Source: Thermoflexia bacterium (GTDB lineage: Bacteria; Chloroflexota; Anaerolineae; B4-G1; DUEL01). From it: DNA of 48,134 nucleotides. The stretch lies in the NCBI GenBank assembly GCA_011192125.1, contig DUEL01000003.1, forward strand, positions 1 through 48,134. Direction: 5' to 3'. A program made the position numbers and the translations under genes. Below, one piece after another: positions 15,474 through 23,894 of the stretch (within the stretch, counting starts at the first letter, position 1; every line of letters begins with the position of its first letter). The notes beneath the pieces are model-generated. The model had not been told where the DNA came from. It searched no databases and saw only the letters and a program-made list of their open reading frames with translations.

Positions 15474-15534
15474 AAGACGCAGGACGTGAAACGCAGGATG
15501 CGGGAAGCAAGGAAGCAGGGAAGTAAGGGGGAGG
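15474..15534 (+). repeat. GCAGGA/GCAAGG-type short repeat before phoU
   Basis: AAGACGCAGGACGTGAAACG, CAGGATGCGGGAAGCAAGG and AAGCAGGGAAGTAAGG form a run of related 7-9 base units (GCAGGAC, GCAGGAT, GAAGCAAG, GAAGCAGG). Related stretches are at 13850-13886, 29012-29085 and 35872-35892. Confidence 0.6.
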
Positions 15535-15537
15535 AAA

Positions 15538-16233
15538 ATGCCACGGGAGGCGTTTGAGAGGGAGTTGCAGCGATTGCAGGATGAATTACTGACGCTGGGG
15601 AATATGGTCGAGGAGGCGATCACCGCCGCGGTGGAGAGCCTGCGCCATCAGGACCTGGAGGCTGCGCAGCGGGTGATTGATAAGGACCGGGAGATCAACG
15701 AGCAGCGTTTCGCCATCGAGCGGGACACGCTGATCCTGATCGCTACTCAACAACCGATGGCCAGCGATCTCCGGATCCTCGCCGCCATCCTGGAGATCAC
15801 TACGGAACTGGAACGGATGGGGGATTACGCCAAGGGGATCGCCAAGATCTGCCTGATGATCGGCGAGGAGCCGCTGATCAAACCGCTGATCGACATCCCC
15901 CGGATGGCGGACAAGGCGCGGGATATGCTCCATCGGGCGCTGGAGGCCTTCCTGCGGCAGGATGTGGACCAGGCCCGCGCGATCCCGACTGAGGACGACG
16001 AGGTGGACGCGCTCTACCAGCAGGTCTACCGGGAACTGATGACCTATATTATGAGCGACCCGCACAACATCGAGCAGGCGAACTACCTGCTTTGGGCAGC
16101 CCACAATCTGGAACGGACCGCCGACCGGGTGACCAACATCTGTGAGCGGGTCATCTTCACCGTGACCGGTGAGATGACAGAACTGAACGAGGATGAGGGG
16201 CGGTCCACTTCAGTTGAAGGACTACCAGCGTAA
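15538..16233 (+). CDS. phoU: Phosphate signalling/transport regulator PhoU
   Basis: 231 residues, all-helical with two PhoU repeats (about residues 15-105 and 120-205). Metal-binding E/D-x-x-x-D motifs can be seen: ELERMGDYAKGIA in repeat 1 and NLERTADRVTNICERVIF in repeat 2. PhoU damps phosphate import and phosphate-starvation signalling through PstB/PhoR. Last gene of the operon; the ATG at 15538 follows GGGGGAGG. No phoR/phoB genes are in the window. Confidence 0.95.
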   Translation: MPREAFERELQRLQDELLTLGNMVEEAITAAVESLRHQDLEAAQRVIDKDREINEQRFAIERDTLILIATQQPMASDLRILAAILEITTELERMGDYAKGIAKICLMIGEEPLIKPLIDIPRMADKARDMLHRALEAFLRQDVDQARAIPTEDDEVDALYQQVYRELMTYIMSDPHNIEQANYLLWAAHNLERTADRVTNICERVIFTVTGEMTELNEDEGRSTSVEGLPA

Positions 16234-16266
16234 AGTGCGGCGCGCCTTCAAGGTGCGCCGCACTTT
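16232..16266. terminator. Bidirectional terminator between phoU and the FtsW-PBP gene
   Basis: AAAGTGCGGCGC (16232-16243) pairs perfectly with GCGCCGCACTTT (16255-16266), with the loop region GCCTTCAAGGT forming a further short stem. A and T at the ends give U-tracts on both strands. It overlaps the phoU stop codon and lies 9 bases before the end of the convergent gene. Confidence 0.85.
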
Positions 16267-16274
16267 GGCCTCCC

Positions 16275-18956
16275 TCAGTCCGTTCCCTTCCCCACCGCCG
16301 CTTCCAGCATCCCCTGTCCGACTTCCGCTGCCCGTTGGGGCTCCTCGGCGTGCTCCAGCAGGACCACCACCGCGTACCGGGGCGCGTCCGTCGGCGCGAC
16401 CCCCAGGAACCACGCGTGCGGCGGCCGATCTTCCCCCGCCACCGCGGCCCCCAGATGTCCGGCTACCTCGGGGCTGTAAGGGACCCAGGTGTCCAGCAGA
16501 GCCTGTGCCACCTCCGGGGAGAGCACCTGCCGTGCCTCCCCCGTGGGATCGAGGAGACGCCATCCACCTCGCGGATCGGCCACCTGGAGTGCGAGACGCG
16601 GCGCGGGCATCATCCCCTCAGCAGCCAGTGCCGCAGCCACCCGCGCCATCTGCAGTGGGGAGACGGTCAGTCCGCCCTGCCCGATCGCCTCCAGCGCCGG
16701 GTCCTGTGGCGACCAGGTGCCGGCCTCGGTGGGCACCTCCAGCGGAGGCGGCTCCAACAGCCTCCAGCGCTCCACCAGGAGCCGCAGGCCCTCCACCCCC
16801 AACTGCTCCCCCAGCACCGCGAAGGGGCCGGGACACGCAGCCCGGTACGCGACGGACATCGTCCCAACCGAAGGGGACTCCCAGAGGCACCCCACCCTCA
16901 GATCGTCCACCTGCACCGTGGCCGTGATCGCCGGGGCAAAGTCGTCGAGGGAGATCGTCCCCTGCTCCATCAGCCCGCCCAGCACCACCGTCTCCAGGGC
17001 CGCCCCCGGCTGGTACAACCCCTGAGTCGCCCGGTTGACCAGCGGCGCGGCCGGGTCCTCCCGCAGCCGGTCCCACTCCTCCTCCAGCCGGGTCGGATCG
17101 AAGGTGGGAGCGGATGCCATCGCCAGAACCTCGCCGGTCCGCGCGTCGAGGAGGACGACCGCTCCCATTCCGTCGGCCAGGGCGGCCATCGCCCGACGCT
17201 GCAGGTCGGCATCCAGCGTCAGTTGCACATCCTGCCCCACGGGCGGACGGTGGAGCAGGTTCGCCCAGGCGACCTCCCACGCCGACCGGCCTGCCTCCCC
17301 TCGCAGAAGATCGTCAAATGCCGCCTCGATCCCCCCGGTCCCGTGCCGCAGGCTGGCGTAGCCCACCACCGGCGCGGCCTCCGGCACCGGGTAGGTCCGG
17401 GCGACGATCCCCTGCTCCCCCACCTCCGTCCCCGCCAGCACCCGACCCTCCCGATCCAGGATCCGGCCGCGGACGATCCGTTGCTCGTACTCCACCCGCC
17501 GCGGGTTGTCCTCCCGGGCCACCAGCCACCCCGCCCGCGCGACCGACCAGTAGCCGCAGGTGAGGGCCAGCGCCAGCAGGCCGACCCCCAGCGCAGCCGC
17601 GACGCGGAAGAGCGGGGCGAAGGACGGGGAGGAGCGGGGGGACTCCGCAGCATCGGAGATGCGGAGCAGGAGGCCCAGGGCGATGAAAGAGGAGAGGAGC
17701 GAAGAGCCGCCGTAGGAGAGGAAGGGGAGGGGCACGCCGGCGATGGGGGCCAGTTTGGCGTTGCCGGCCATGATGATCCACGCCTGTACGCCGAGGCCGA
17801 CGGTGAGGCCCGCGGCCAGAAGCCGTTCGAAGGGACGGGGGGCGCGGGCCGCGATGCGGAACCCGCGGGCCAGGAGGACGGCGAAGAGGAGGATGACGCC
17901 GAGGGAGCCCACCAGCCCGAACTCCTCGGCGACGGCGGCCAGGACGAAGTCGGTGTGGACGGCGGGGATGTAGGTCGGCCGCCCCAGGCCCAGCCCCTGC
18001 CCGAAGAGCCCACCTGCCCCGAAGGCCAGCAGGCTCTGGACGATCTGGAAGGTCCGGTCGGCAGCGCCTGGCCAGGGATCGAGCCACCCGTCTACCCGTA
18101 GCGCCACCCGGTCCGAGCCCATGTAGCCGACCGTTCCCGCCACCAGGAAGAGGGCCAGGCCGACGAGGACGTATTTCCACTGCGCTGTGGCGAGGTAGAG
18201 CATCGCCAGGAAGGTGAAGAAGAACAACATCGCTGTGCCCAGATCCTGCTGCCAGGCCAGCATCAGGAGGGTCAGGCCGAACATCACCAGGAGGGGGCCC
18301 GTGTAGGCGATGCGGAGCCGCCAGGCCGGGCCGGGTGCCGGATCGACCGCCAGCAGCAGGTCACGGCGCTCCGCCAGGTAGGAGGCCAGGAAGACGACCA
18401 TCAGCAGCTTGAGCGGCTCGGACGGCTGGAAGTAGGCCCCGCCGATCCCCAGCCAGAGGCGGGGGCCGAAGCCGGAGGGGTTGACCCCCAACAGGAGGGT
18501 GGCGGCGAGGAGGGCCAGGCCCGCCGTGAGCCAGGTGTACCGGTACCGTCGGAGCCAGCGCAGGTCCTCCCCCGCCCGGACCACCCCCAGCATCGCCAGG
18601 GTGGAGAGCAGCAGCCACGTCGTCTGGCGGGGCAGGAAGTTGGGGGCCAACCGGCCGATGAGGATCAACCCCCAGCCGCTCAGGAGCGCTGCCACCGGCA
18701 GGAGCAGGGGGTCCCGCCGGGGAAGGGCCCGGGCCAGGGTCCGATGGGCCGTGGCGAAGGAGAGCACCCAGGCGAGGAAGGCGAGGACCACGGATCGGGG
18801 CCCCACGCCGACGTTGCAGGCCGCCGGACAGGTTGGGCAGAGCAGGAGGAGCAGGCTCCCCACGCCGACGAAGAGCCCGGCCGCCAGAAGTAGCCATCCC
18901 TCGCGTCGGGTGACCTCCGCCACAGATCGGTCCATCGTTTCCCTCGTCTTATCCAC
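16275..18956 (-). CDS. FtsW/RodA (SEDS) - penicillin-binding protein fusion, transpeptidase motifs lost
   Basis: 893 residues. Residues about 20-430 are a polytopic SEDS glycan polymerase; the extracellular loop PAVHTDFVLAAVAEEFGL (about residue 330) keeps the catalytic Asp of HTDF. A linking membrane helix is followed by a class B PBP part (about 470-890): RGRILDREGRVLA, dimerisation region, and transpeptidase. All three active-site motifs are changed: S-x-x-K is AALE in LYQPGAALETVV (about residue 650), S-x-N is AACPG (about 705), and K-T/S-G is absent in HLGAAVAGEDRPPHAWFLG (about 838). The surrounding fold is well kept (GGLTVSPLQMARVAAALA, RYAVVVLLEH). So it is probably an active polymerase fused to an inactive regulatory PBP. 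ATG at 18954-18956. Convergent with phoU. Confidence 0.88.
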   Translation of the reverse strand: MDKTRETMDRSVAEVTRREGWLLLAAGLFVGVGSLLLLLCPTCPAACNVGVGPRSVVLAFLAWVLSFATAHRTLARALPRRDPLLLPVAALLSGWGLILIGRLAPNFLPRQTTWLLLSTLAMLGVVRAGEDLRWLRRYRYTWLTAGLALLAATLLLGVNPSGFGPRLWLGIGGAYFQPSEPLKLLMVVFLASYLAERRDLLLAVDPAPGPAWRLRIAYTGPLLVMFGLTLLMLAWQQDLGTAMLFFFTFLAMLYLATAQWKYVLVGLALFLVAGTVGYMGSDRVALRVDGWLDPWPGAADRTFQIVQSLLAFGAGGLFGQGLGLGRPTYIPAVHTDFVLAAVAEEFGLVGSLGVILLFAVLLARGFRIAARAPRPFERLLAAGLTVGLGVQAWIIMAGNAKLAPIAGVPLPFLSYGGSSLLSSFIALGLLLRISDAAESPRSSPSFAPLFRVAAALGVGLLALALTCGYWSVARAGWLVAREDNPRRVEYEQRIVRGRILDREGRVLAGTEVGEQGIVARTYPVPEAAPVVGYASLRHGTGGIEAAFDDLLRGEAGRSAWEVAWANLLHRPPVGQDVQLTLDADLQRRAMAALADGMGAVVLLDARTGEVLAMASAPTFDPTRLEEEWDRLREDPAAPLVNRATQGLYQPGAALETVVLGGLMEQGTISLDDFAPAITATVQVDDLRVGCLWESPSVGTMSVAYRAACPGPFAVLGEQLGVEGLRLLVERWRLLEPPPLEVPTEAGTWSPQDPALEAIGQGGLTVSPLQMARVAAALAAEGMMPAPRLALQVADPRGGWRLLDPTGEARQVLSPEVAQALLDTWVPYSPEVAGHLGAAVAGEDRPPHAWFLGVAPTDAPRYAVVVLLEHAEEPQRAAEVGQGMLEAAVGKGTD

Positions 18957-19061
18957 TGCAGAGACGCAGAGGACACCAATTTTACCACAGAGGCACAGAG
19001 TGCACAGAGAGATCTGTGGAAAACTCGGAGAAACTCTGTGTCCTCTGCGCCTCTGTGGTTT
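18957..19061. repeat. Dispersed CCACAGAG inverted repeat, long copy
   Basis: CTGCAGAGACGCAGAGGACA is followed by a second start ACCACAGAGGCACAGAG and closed by CTCTGTGTCCTCTGCGCC and TCTGTGGTTTTC. It is about 105 bases and appears to be a nested or double copy. It fills the gap between ileS and the FtsW-PBP gene. Confidence 0.8.
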
Positions 19062-22000
19062 TCAACCCACCCGGCGCACGCCCAGCCGGAGGGCGTAGCC
19101 GTCCACCCGGAACTCGCCCACGTGCATCTCGGGCTCCGGCTCCCCCTCGCGCAGTTCGACGCTGAGGGTCTCGGCGGCGACGTAGTCGTGCCACGCGGCC
19201 ACCGCCTCGGCCAGTTCCCCCTCTGCCTGGTAGGCTGCGACGATCCGGTCGTCCGGCTCGAAGCCCGCCTCCTTGCGCAGGTTCTGGATGCGGCGGACCA
19301 CCTCGCGGGCCAGCCCCTCCGCCCGCAGTTCGGGGGTGATCACCGTGTCGACGCCGACGGTGAGCCCCCGCTCCGAGGCAACGGCCAGCCCCTCCCGGGG
19401 TTGCTCCTGCACCAGGACCTCCTCCGGGGCCAGTTCGACCTCCTCTCCTTCGACCTCCAGGTGCAGCGGGAGGCCCGCCCGCAGCCGTCGGACCGCCTCC
19501 AGCGGCTCCAGCGCGGCCAGCGCCGCCCGCACCGCCGGGAACCGTTTTCCGAAGCGGGGTCCCAGCACCTTGTTATCGGGCAGCAGCCGGTAGGTCACCA
19601 GTTCATCCGGGGTCTCCACGAAGACGACCTGTTTGACGTTCAACTCGGCCTGGATCAGGCCCACCATCTCCTCGTCCAGCGATTCCGCCCCCTCCTCCAG
19701 GTGGAGCAGCGCCCGGCCCAGCGGCTGGCGGAGTTTGATGTTGGCGCTGTTGCGGGCCGCGTGGCCCAGCGCCACGATCTGCCGGACCAGCGCCATTCGC
19801 TCCAGCAGCCCCTCGTCGACCAGCGACAGGTCGGCCTGGGGCCAGTCGGCGTGATGGACGCTCTCCGGCGCGTCCGGATCGACCGAGCGGACCAGGTTCT
19901 GGTACATCGTCTCGGTGACGAAGGGGATGAAGGGAGCGAGGAGTCGGCAGAGGGTGGTGAGGACGTGGTAGAGGGTGGCGTAGGCCGCGTTCTTGTCCTC
20001 GTCCTGCTCGCTCTTCCAGAACCGGCGGCGGCTGCGGCGGAGGTACCAGTTGGTCAGGTCGTCGATGAAGGGCTCCACCGCCAGCGTCGCGCCGTAGGCG
20101 TCGTAATCGTCCAGCCGCTCCGTCACCTTGGCGACCACCTGGTTGAGGCGGGAGAGGATCCACCGATCCAGGGCGGTTTCGGGTTGGGGGTTGGGAGTTT
20201 CCGGTTCCCAGCCGTCGATGTTGGCGTAGGTGACGAAGAAGACGTAGGCGTTCCAGAGGGGGAGGAGGAACTGGCGGCGGACCTCGTCGGCCTTGCCGTA
20301 GCCGAAGAGGAGGTCCTTCTCCGGCTTCTGGCGGCAGTAGAGCCACCGCATCACGTCCACCCCCATCCGATCGGCCGCCTCGTTGAACTCGATGGCGTTC
20401 CCCCACGACTTGTGCATCTCCCGCCCGTCCTCCGCCAGGAGCGTGGCGTAGCCGAAGCAGGTCTTGAAGGGCGGGGAGTTGTCCATCACGGTCGCCATCG
20501 CCAGCAGGGAATAGAACCAGTTGCGGAACTGGCCGGGGAAGGACTCGGTGATGAAGTCGGCCGGGTACCACTGCCGCCAGTAGTCGGGGTTGGTCCGGTA
20601 CTGGAGGGTGCTGAAACTGACGATCCCCGCGTCCAGCCACGGGTTCCCCACGTCCGGGATGCGCTCCACCTCCGCGCCGCACTGGGGGCAGCGGATGCGG
20701 ATCGCGTCCACCCAGGGCCGGTGAGGGGTGTGGCCTTCGAAGGTCTCCCACCCGGCGACGGCCCGCTCCCTCAGTTCGTGCTCGTCGCCGATCACCTCGA
20801 AGTGGCCGCATTTCTTGCACTCCCAGATGGGGAGGGCCAGCCCCCAGTACCGTTTCTTGCTGATCATCCAGTCGTGCATGTTCCGCAGCCAGTCCATCTC
20901 CCGGGCGTGGCCGAACTCGGGGATCCAGCGGATCTGATCGACCACGTCCATGATCTGGTAGCGGAGGCTGCGGGCCTTCTCCTCCTCGGTCAACTCCTCG
21001 CGCGGCTTATCGTAGACCGGTCCCATGCTGATGAACCACTCATCCACCAGTCGGAAGACCAGGTCGGTGCCGCACCGCCAGCAGACCGGGTAGCGGTGGG
21101 TGTAATCTTCCACTTTGTAGAGAAGCCCCTTCTCCCGCAGGCTCTCGAACACCCGCTCTGCGCTCTCGGCGACGGGGGTGCCGGTGAGGGGGCCGAACCC
21201 TTCGATGAAGTACCCTTCCTCATCCAGCGGAGCGATGGCGGGCAGGCCGTACTCCTTGCTCAGTTGGAAGTCCTCCGCACCGCACCCCGGCGCGATGTGG
21301 ACGATGCCGGTGCCCTCGGCCTCGCCCACCTCGTCCCAGAGGATCACCCGATGCGCCTCAGGCCCCCCGGCAGCCTGCTGGGCCGGGAGTTCGTCGAAGG
21401 GGCCGTCGTAGGTCCATCCCTCCAACGCAGTCCCCTTCATCTCTTCAAGCACCTCATAGGGGCCCTTCAACTGGTGGAGGGTGCCCTTGGAGAGGTAGAA
21501 CACCTCGTCCCCCTGGCGGACCTTCACGTAGGTCAGTTCCGGCCCTACTGCGGCCGCCACGTTGCTGGTCAGGGTCCACGGCGTCGTGGTCCAGACCAGC
21601 AGGCTTTCCTTCTCCCGCCCCCGCAGCGGGAAGCGGAGGACGACGGAGGGATGGGTACGCTCCTGGTATCCCTCGGTGACGATCTCGTGCTGGCTGATGC
21701 CGGTGGCGCAGCGGGGGCACCAGGGCATCACGTCGGTCCCTTTGTAGAGCCACCCCCGCTCCCAGCACCGCTTGAGGAAGGTCCAGATCATGTAGTTGTT
21801 CTCGTTGGAGAAGGTGAAGTAGGAGCCGCCCAGTTCTGGCAGCCCCAATCGGCCCACGATCTGCTCCACCGTGTCGGTCACCGGGCCGTGGGGGCCCTGG
21901 ACGGTGATGACCTCCTTCGGGTTCTCCACCAACCGTCGCGCCAGATCGCGCAGGAAGTCGGGGTCGTTCCAGTCCATCCAGTACCCGAGGCGGATGGATT

Positions 22001-22403
22001 GCTCAGTTTGGATGGCGGCGAAGCGGAGCACCCGCTCCTTGCACTTGCGCACGAACTGGTCGATGCCGTAGTTCTCGATGTCCCGCTTGGATTGGAAGCC
22101 CAGTTCCTTCTCGACCTCGACCTCGACCCAGAGGCCCTGGCAGTCGAACCCGTTCTGGTAGCGGGTGCGGAAGCCGCGCATCGCCTTGTAGCGGTGGAAG
22201 AGGTCCTTGTAGGTGCGGCCCCAGCCGTGGTGGACCCCCATCGGGTTGTTGGCCGTGATCGGCCCGTCGATGAAGGACCAGCGGGGGCCGTCCGCCCGCA
22301 GCGCGACCAGTTTCTGGAAGGCGTCGGTCCGCTTCCAGAAGTCGAGGACCTCGTGTTCCTGGGCGACGAAATCGACTTGGGTTGGCACCGGTTTAAATGG
22401 CAT
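19062..22403 (-). CDS. ileS: Isoleucine--tRNA ligase (variant HIGH and KMSKS motifs)
   Basis: 1113 residues, class Ia synthetase. The HIGH region is ANNPMGVHHGWGRTYKD (about residue 50) and the KMSKS region is GREMHKSWGN (about 662), so the first Lys of KMSKS is Glu. The CP1 editing domain is present (VWTTTPWTLTSNVAAAVGP, threonine-rich). Zinc-like CPRC, CKKC and CPQC pairs occur in the catalytic insertions. The anticodon-binding helical domain starts near ALDRWILSRLN, and a C-terminal beta domain follows. A repeat-derived insert EPETPNPQPET (about residue 735) joins the catalytic core to the anticodon domain. RBS GGAGGAGGG before ATG 22401-22403. A T-box RNA lies 2.6 kb upstream on the same strand with ilvE in between on the opposite strand. 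Confidence 0.9.
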   Translation of the reverse strand: MPFKPVPTQVDFVAQEHEVLDFWKRTDAFQKLVALRADGPRWSFIDGPITANNPMGVHHGWGRTYKDLFHRYKAMRGFRTRYQNGFDCQGLWVEVEVEKELGFQSKRDIENYGIDQFVRKCKERVLRFAAIQTEQSIRLGYWMDWNDPDFLRDLARRLVENPKEVITVQGPHGPVTDTVEQIVGRLGLPELGGSYFTFSNENNYMIWTFLKRCWERGWLYKGTDVMPWCPRCATGISQHEIVTEGYQERTHPSVVLRFPLRGREKESLLVWTTTPWTLTSNVAAAVGPELTYVKVRQGDEVFYLSKGTLHQLKGPYEVLEEMKGTALEGWTYDGPFDELPAQQAAGGPEAHRVILWDEVGEAEGTGIVHIAPGCGAEDFQLSKEYGLPAIAPLDEEGYFIEGFGPLTGTPVAESAERVFESLREKGLLYKVEDYTHRYPVCWRCGTDLVFRLVDEWFISMGPVYDKPREELTEEEKARSLRYQIMDVVDQIRWIPEFGHAREMDWLRNMHDWMISKKRYWGLALPIWECKKCGHFEVIGDEHELRERAVAGWETFEGHTPHRPWVDAIRIRCPQCGAEVERIPDVGNPWLDAGIVSFSTLQYRTNPDYWRQWYPADFITESFPGQFRNWFYSLLAMATVMDNSPPFKTCFGYATLLAEDGREMHKSWGNAIEFNEAADRMGVDVMRWLYCRQKPEKDLLFGYGKADEVRRQFLLPLWNAYVFFVTYANIDGWEPETPNPQPETALDRWILSRLNQVVAKVTERLDDYDAYGATLAVEPFIDDLTNWYLRRSRRRFWKSEQDEDKNAAYATLYHVLTTLCRLLAPFIPFVTETMYQNLVRSVDPDAPESVHHADWPQADLSLVDEGLLERMALVRQIVALGHAARNSANIKLRQPLGRALLHLEEGAESLDEEMVGLIQAELNVKQVVFVETPDELVTYRLLPDNKVLGPRFGKRFPAVRAALAALEPLEAVRRLRAGLPLHLEVEGEEVELAPEEVLVQEQPREGLAVASERGLTVGVDTVITPELRAEGLAREVVRRIQNLRKEAGFEPDDRIVAAYQAEGELAEAVAAWHDYVAAETLSVELREGEPEPEMHVGEFRVDGYALRLGVRRVG
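20168..20205 (-). repeat. Intergenic-type repeat inside ileS
   Basis: On the minus strand this reads AACTCCCAACCCCCAACCC and then GAAACC, a polypyrimidine-A repeat of a kind otherwise expected between genes. It is in frame and encodes about 11 residues (EPETPNPQPET) at a domain boundary. Confidence 0.55.
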
Positions 22404-22423
22404 ATCCCTCCTCCTTCTCGATT

Positions 22424-22504
22424 TACCACGGAGGCACAGAGGACACGAAGTTTATCTCTTCAGACCGGTAAACCTCTGTGTTCTCTGTGTCTCTGTGGTT
22501 TTCC
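22424..22504. repeat. Dispersed CCACAGAG inverted repeat
   Basis: TACCACGGAGGCACAGAGGA pairs with the arm CTCTGTGTTCTCTGTGTC plus TCTGTGGT. It fills the gap between the GT39 gene and ileS, so a transcript through both genes would carry this hairpin. Confidence 0.85.
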
Positions 22505-22505
22505 C

Positions 22506-23759
22506 TCATTCTACAGGTACCGTTGCGATCACGAGGCGGCGTGCCTTTATGTCAGCACCGTCCCCGGCGACGGGCAGCCGTTCCCCCGTCTCCGGGCGAT
22601 ACATCCCGATCTCCAGCAGGTACTCCCCCGGCGGGGCGTCCGGCGACAGAGCGAGTTCGTACTCGTCCCGCAGCCGGAGGCCGGGGCGGAGTCGACGCGC
22701 CTGCGCTAGCCCTGCCAGTGACCAAGCCAGCAACACGTAGAAGAGAGGAGCGAAGGAGAGGAAGTAGCGGGCCTCCACGCGGGGGGTGTAGAAGATCGCG
22801 CGGGGTTGAGTGACCAGCCAGACCATCGTCGGCGGCACCAGCACCCCCGTCAGCAGGAGGGCCACGCCGTCGGGGAGGGGCAGGGGGCCCACGGGCGTCC
22901 GGCGACGGATCAGGCTGACCACCCCCCAGAGGAGGACGAACCCCAGGGCCAGCGCCACGCTCAGGTAACGCTCGACGTAGGTGGAGATGCCCAGGCCCAG
23001 GGGCACTCCGTTCAGTTGAAAGGCGAACCCCAGGGAGGCTGGCTGTTCCACCACCGACCCCGAACGGTTGCGGGGGATGGCGAAGGCCAGCCAGGGGGCC
23101 CAGAGGGCGAGGGTGGTTCCCTGGGCCAGGAGCCACCGCCGCCAGAGCGCCCAGCGGTCGGATCGGCGCAGGCCGGCGATCAGCGCGAAGAGGTTCTGGC
23201 ACAGAAGCGGCAGGGCCGAGAAGTAGAGGGTGTACAGGGCGGCTGTCGTCGCCCCGACCCAGCCGAACCACGGTCGGCGGGAGCGGGTGGAGAGGGCGCG
23301 AGCCAGGAAGTAGAACGAGAGCGTGGCCCAGAGGGCCGCGAGGCTGTACATCCGCATCTCCTGCGACCACCAGATGTGGAAGCGGGAGAGGGCCAGCAGC
23401 CAGAGGGCGGCGATGCCCACCCATTTCCCCCCGATCCGGTGGCCCAGGGGGGCCATCAACGCGACGGTCGGCACGGCCGCCATCACGCTGAGTGCGCGCC
23501 CGGCAAACTCGCCATCCCCTGCTGGCCGCACCCACGGCCAGAGGAGCCAGAGATAGAGGGGAGGATGGACGTCCCTGGCCGTGATGAGCGTCGCCCAGGC
23601 GAGACTCCCTCGGACGGCCCAGACGGAGAACCCCTCGTCCCACCAGATGTTCTGGTCGCCCAGGCGGTACATCCGGAGGGCGACGGCTGCCATCAGGCCC
23701 ACAAGGAGCAGGACTTGTTGCGATCGCCTCGTCATCCTACTTGGCTCGCTCCGGTTCAA
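22506..23759 (-). CDS. GT39-like membrane glycosyltransferase, short form
   Basis: 417 residues. ArnT/PMT-type integral membrane glycosyltransferase using lipid-linked sugars: WWDEGFSVW (catalytic Asp-Glu after the first helix, about residue 41), the loop ARDVHPPLYLWLLW, and HIWWSQEMRMYS. About nine membrane segments are visible. After the last (FYVLLAWSLAGLAQARRL) the sequence jumps directly to a soluble C-terminal piece, LALSPDAPPGEYLLEIGMY and PETGERLPV, normally found at the end of a longer periplasmic domain. This suggests an internal deletion. ATG at 23757-23759; a GTG or ATG at residue 9 is possible. Divergent from ilvE; ileS follows on the same strand. Confidence 0.8.
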   Translation of the reverse strand: MNRSEPSRMTRRSQQVLLLVGLMAAVALRMYRLGDQNIWWDEGFSVWAVRGSLAWATLITARDVHPPLYLWLLWPWVRPAGDGEFAGRALSVMAAVPTVALMAPLGHRIGGKWVGIAALWLLALSRFHIWWSQEMRMYSLAALWATLSFYFLARALSTRSRRPWFGWVGATTAALYTLYFSALPLLCQNLFALIAGLRRSDRWALWRRWLLAQGTTLALWAPWLAFAIPRNRSGSVVEQPASLGFAFQLNGVPLGLGISTYVERYLSVALALGFVLLWGVVSLIRRRTPVGPLPLPDGVALLLTGVLVPPTMVWLVTQPRAIFYTPRVEARYFLSFAPLFYVLLAWSLAGLAQARRLRPGLRLRDEYELALSPDAPPGEYLLEIGMYRPETGERLPVAGDGADIKARRLVIATVPVE

Positions 23760-23803
23760 GACCAGCGGTCGACTTCACGGCTGTCTCTCTTCTACACATC
23801 CAC

Positions 23804-23832
23804 TTGCTTTCTGGCGTCGAAAGGGATACAAT
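23804..23832 (+). promoter_or_regulatory. Promoter of ilvE
   Basis: TTGCTT (23804-23809), 17-bp spacer, TACAAT (23827-23832), giving a start near 23839 and a ~55-base leader with an AAGGAGG ribosome site before ATG 23895. No tandem 12-bp element is present here. Confidence 0.7.
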
Positions 23833-23894
23833 GTCGCTTGTCTAAGACGACTTTTCCGATCGATGAACATCCACCCCATTTTAAGGAGGCTACG

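Noticed and set aside
13808..15544. Minus-strand frame opposite the two pstB genes
   Set aside because: Artefact of codon bias; both PstB sequences are unmistakable on the plus strand.
19038..22709. Very long plus-strand frame opposite ileS
   Set aside because: Shadow of a GC-rich gene: composition is repetitive and all recognised motifs are on the minus strand.
22806..23894. Long open frame continuous with ilvE on the left (would give a 714-residue protein)
   Set aside because: It is antisense to the GT39 gene, has low-complexity Gly/Glu/Arg/Pro composition, and a clear promoter and ribosome site place the ilvE start at 23895.
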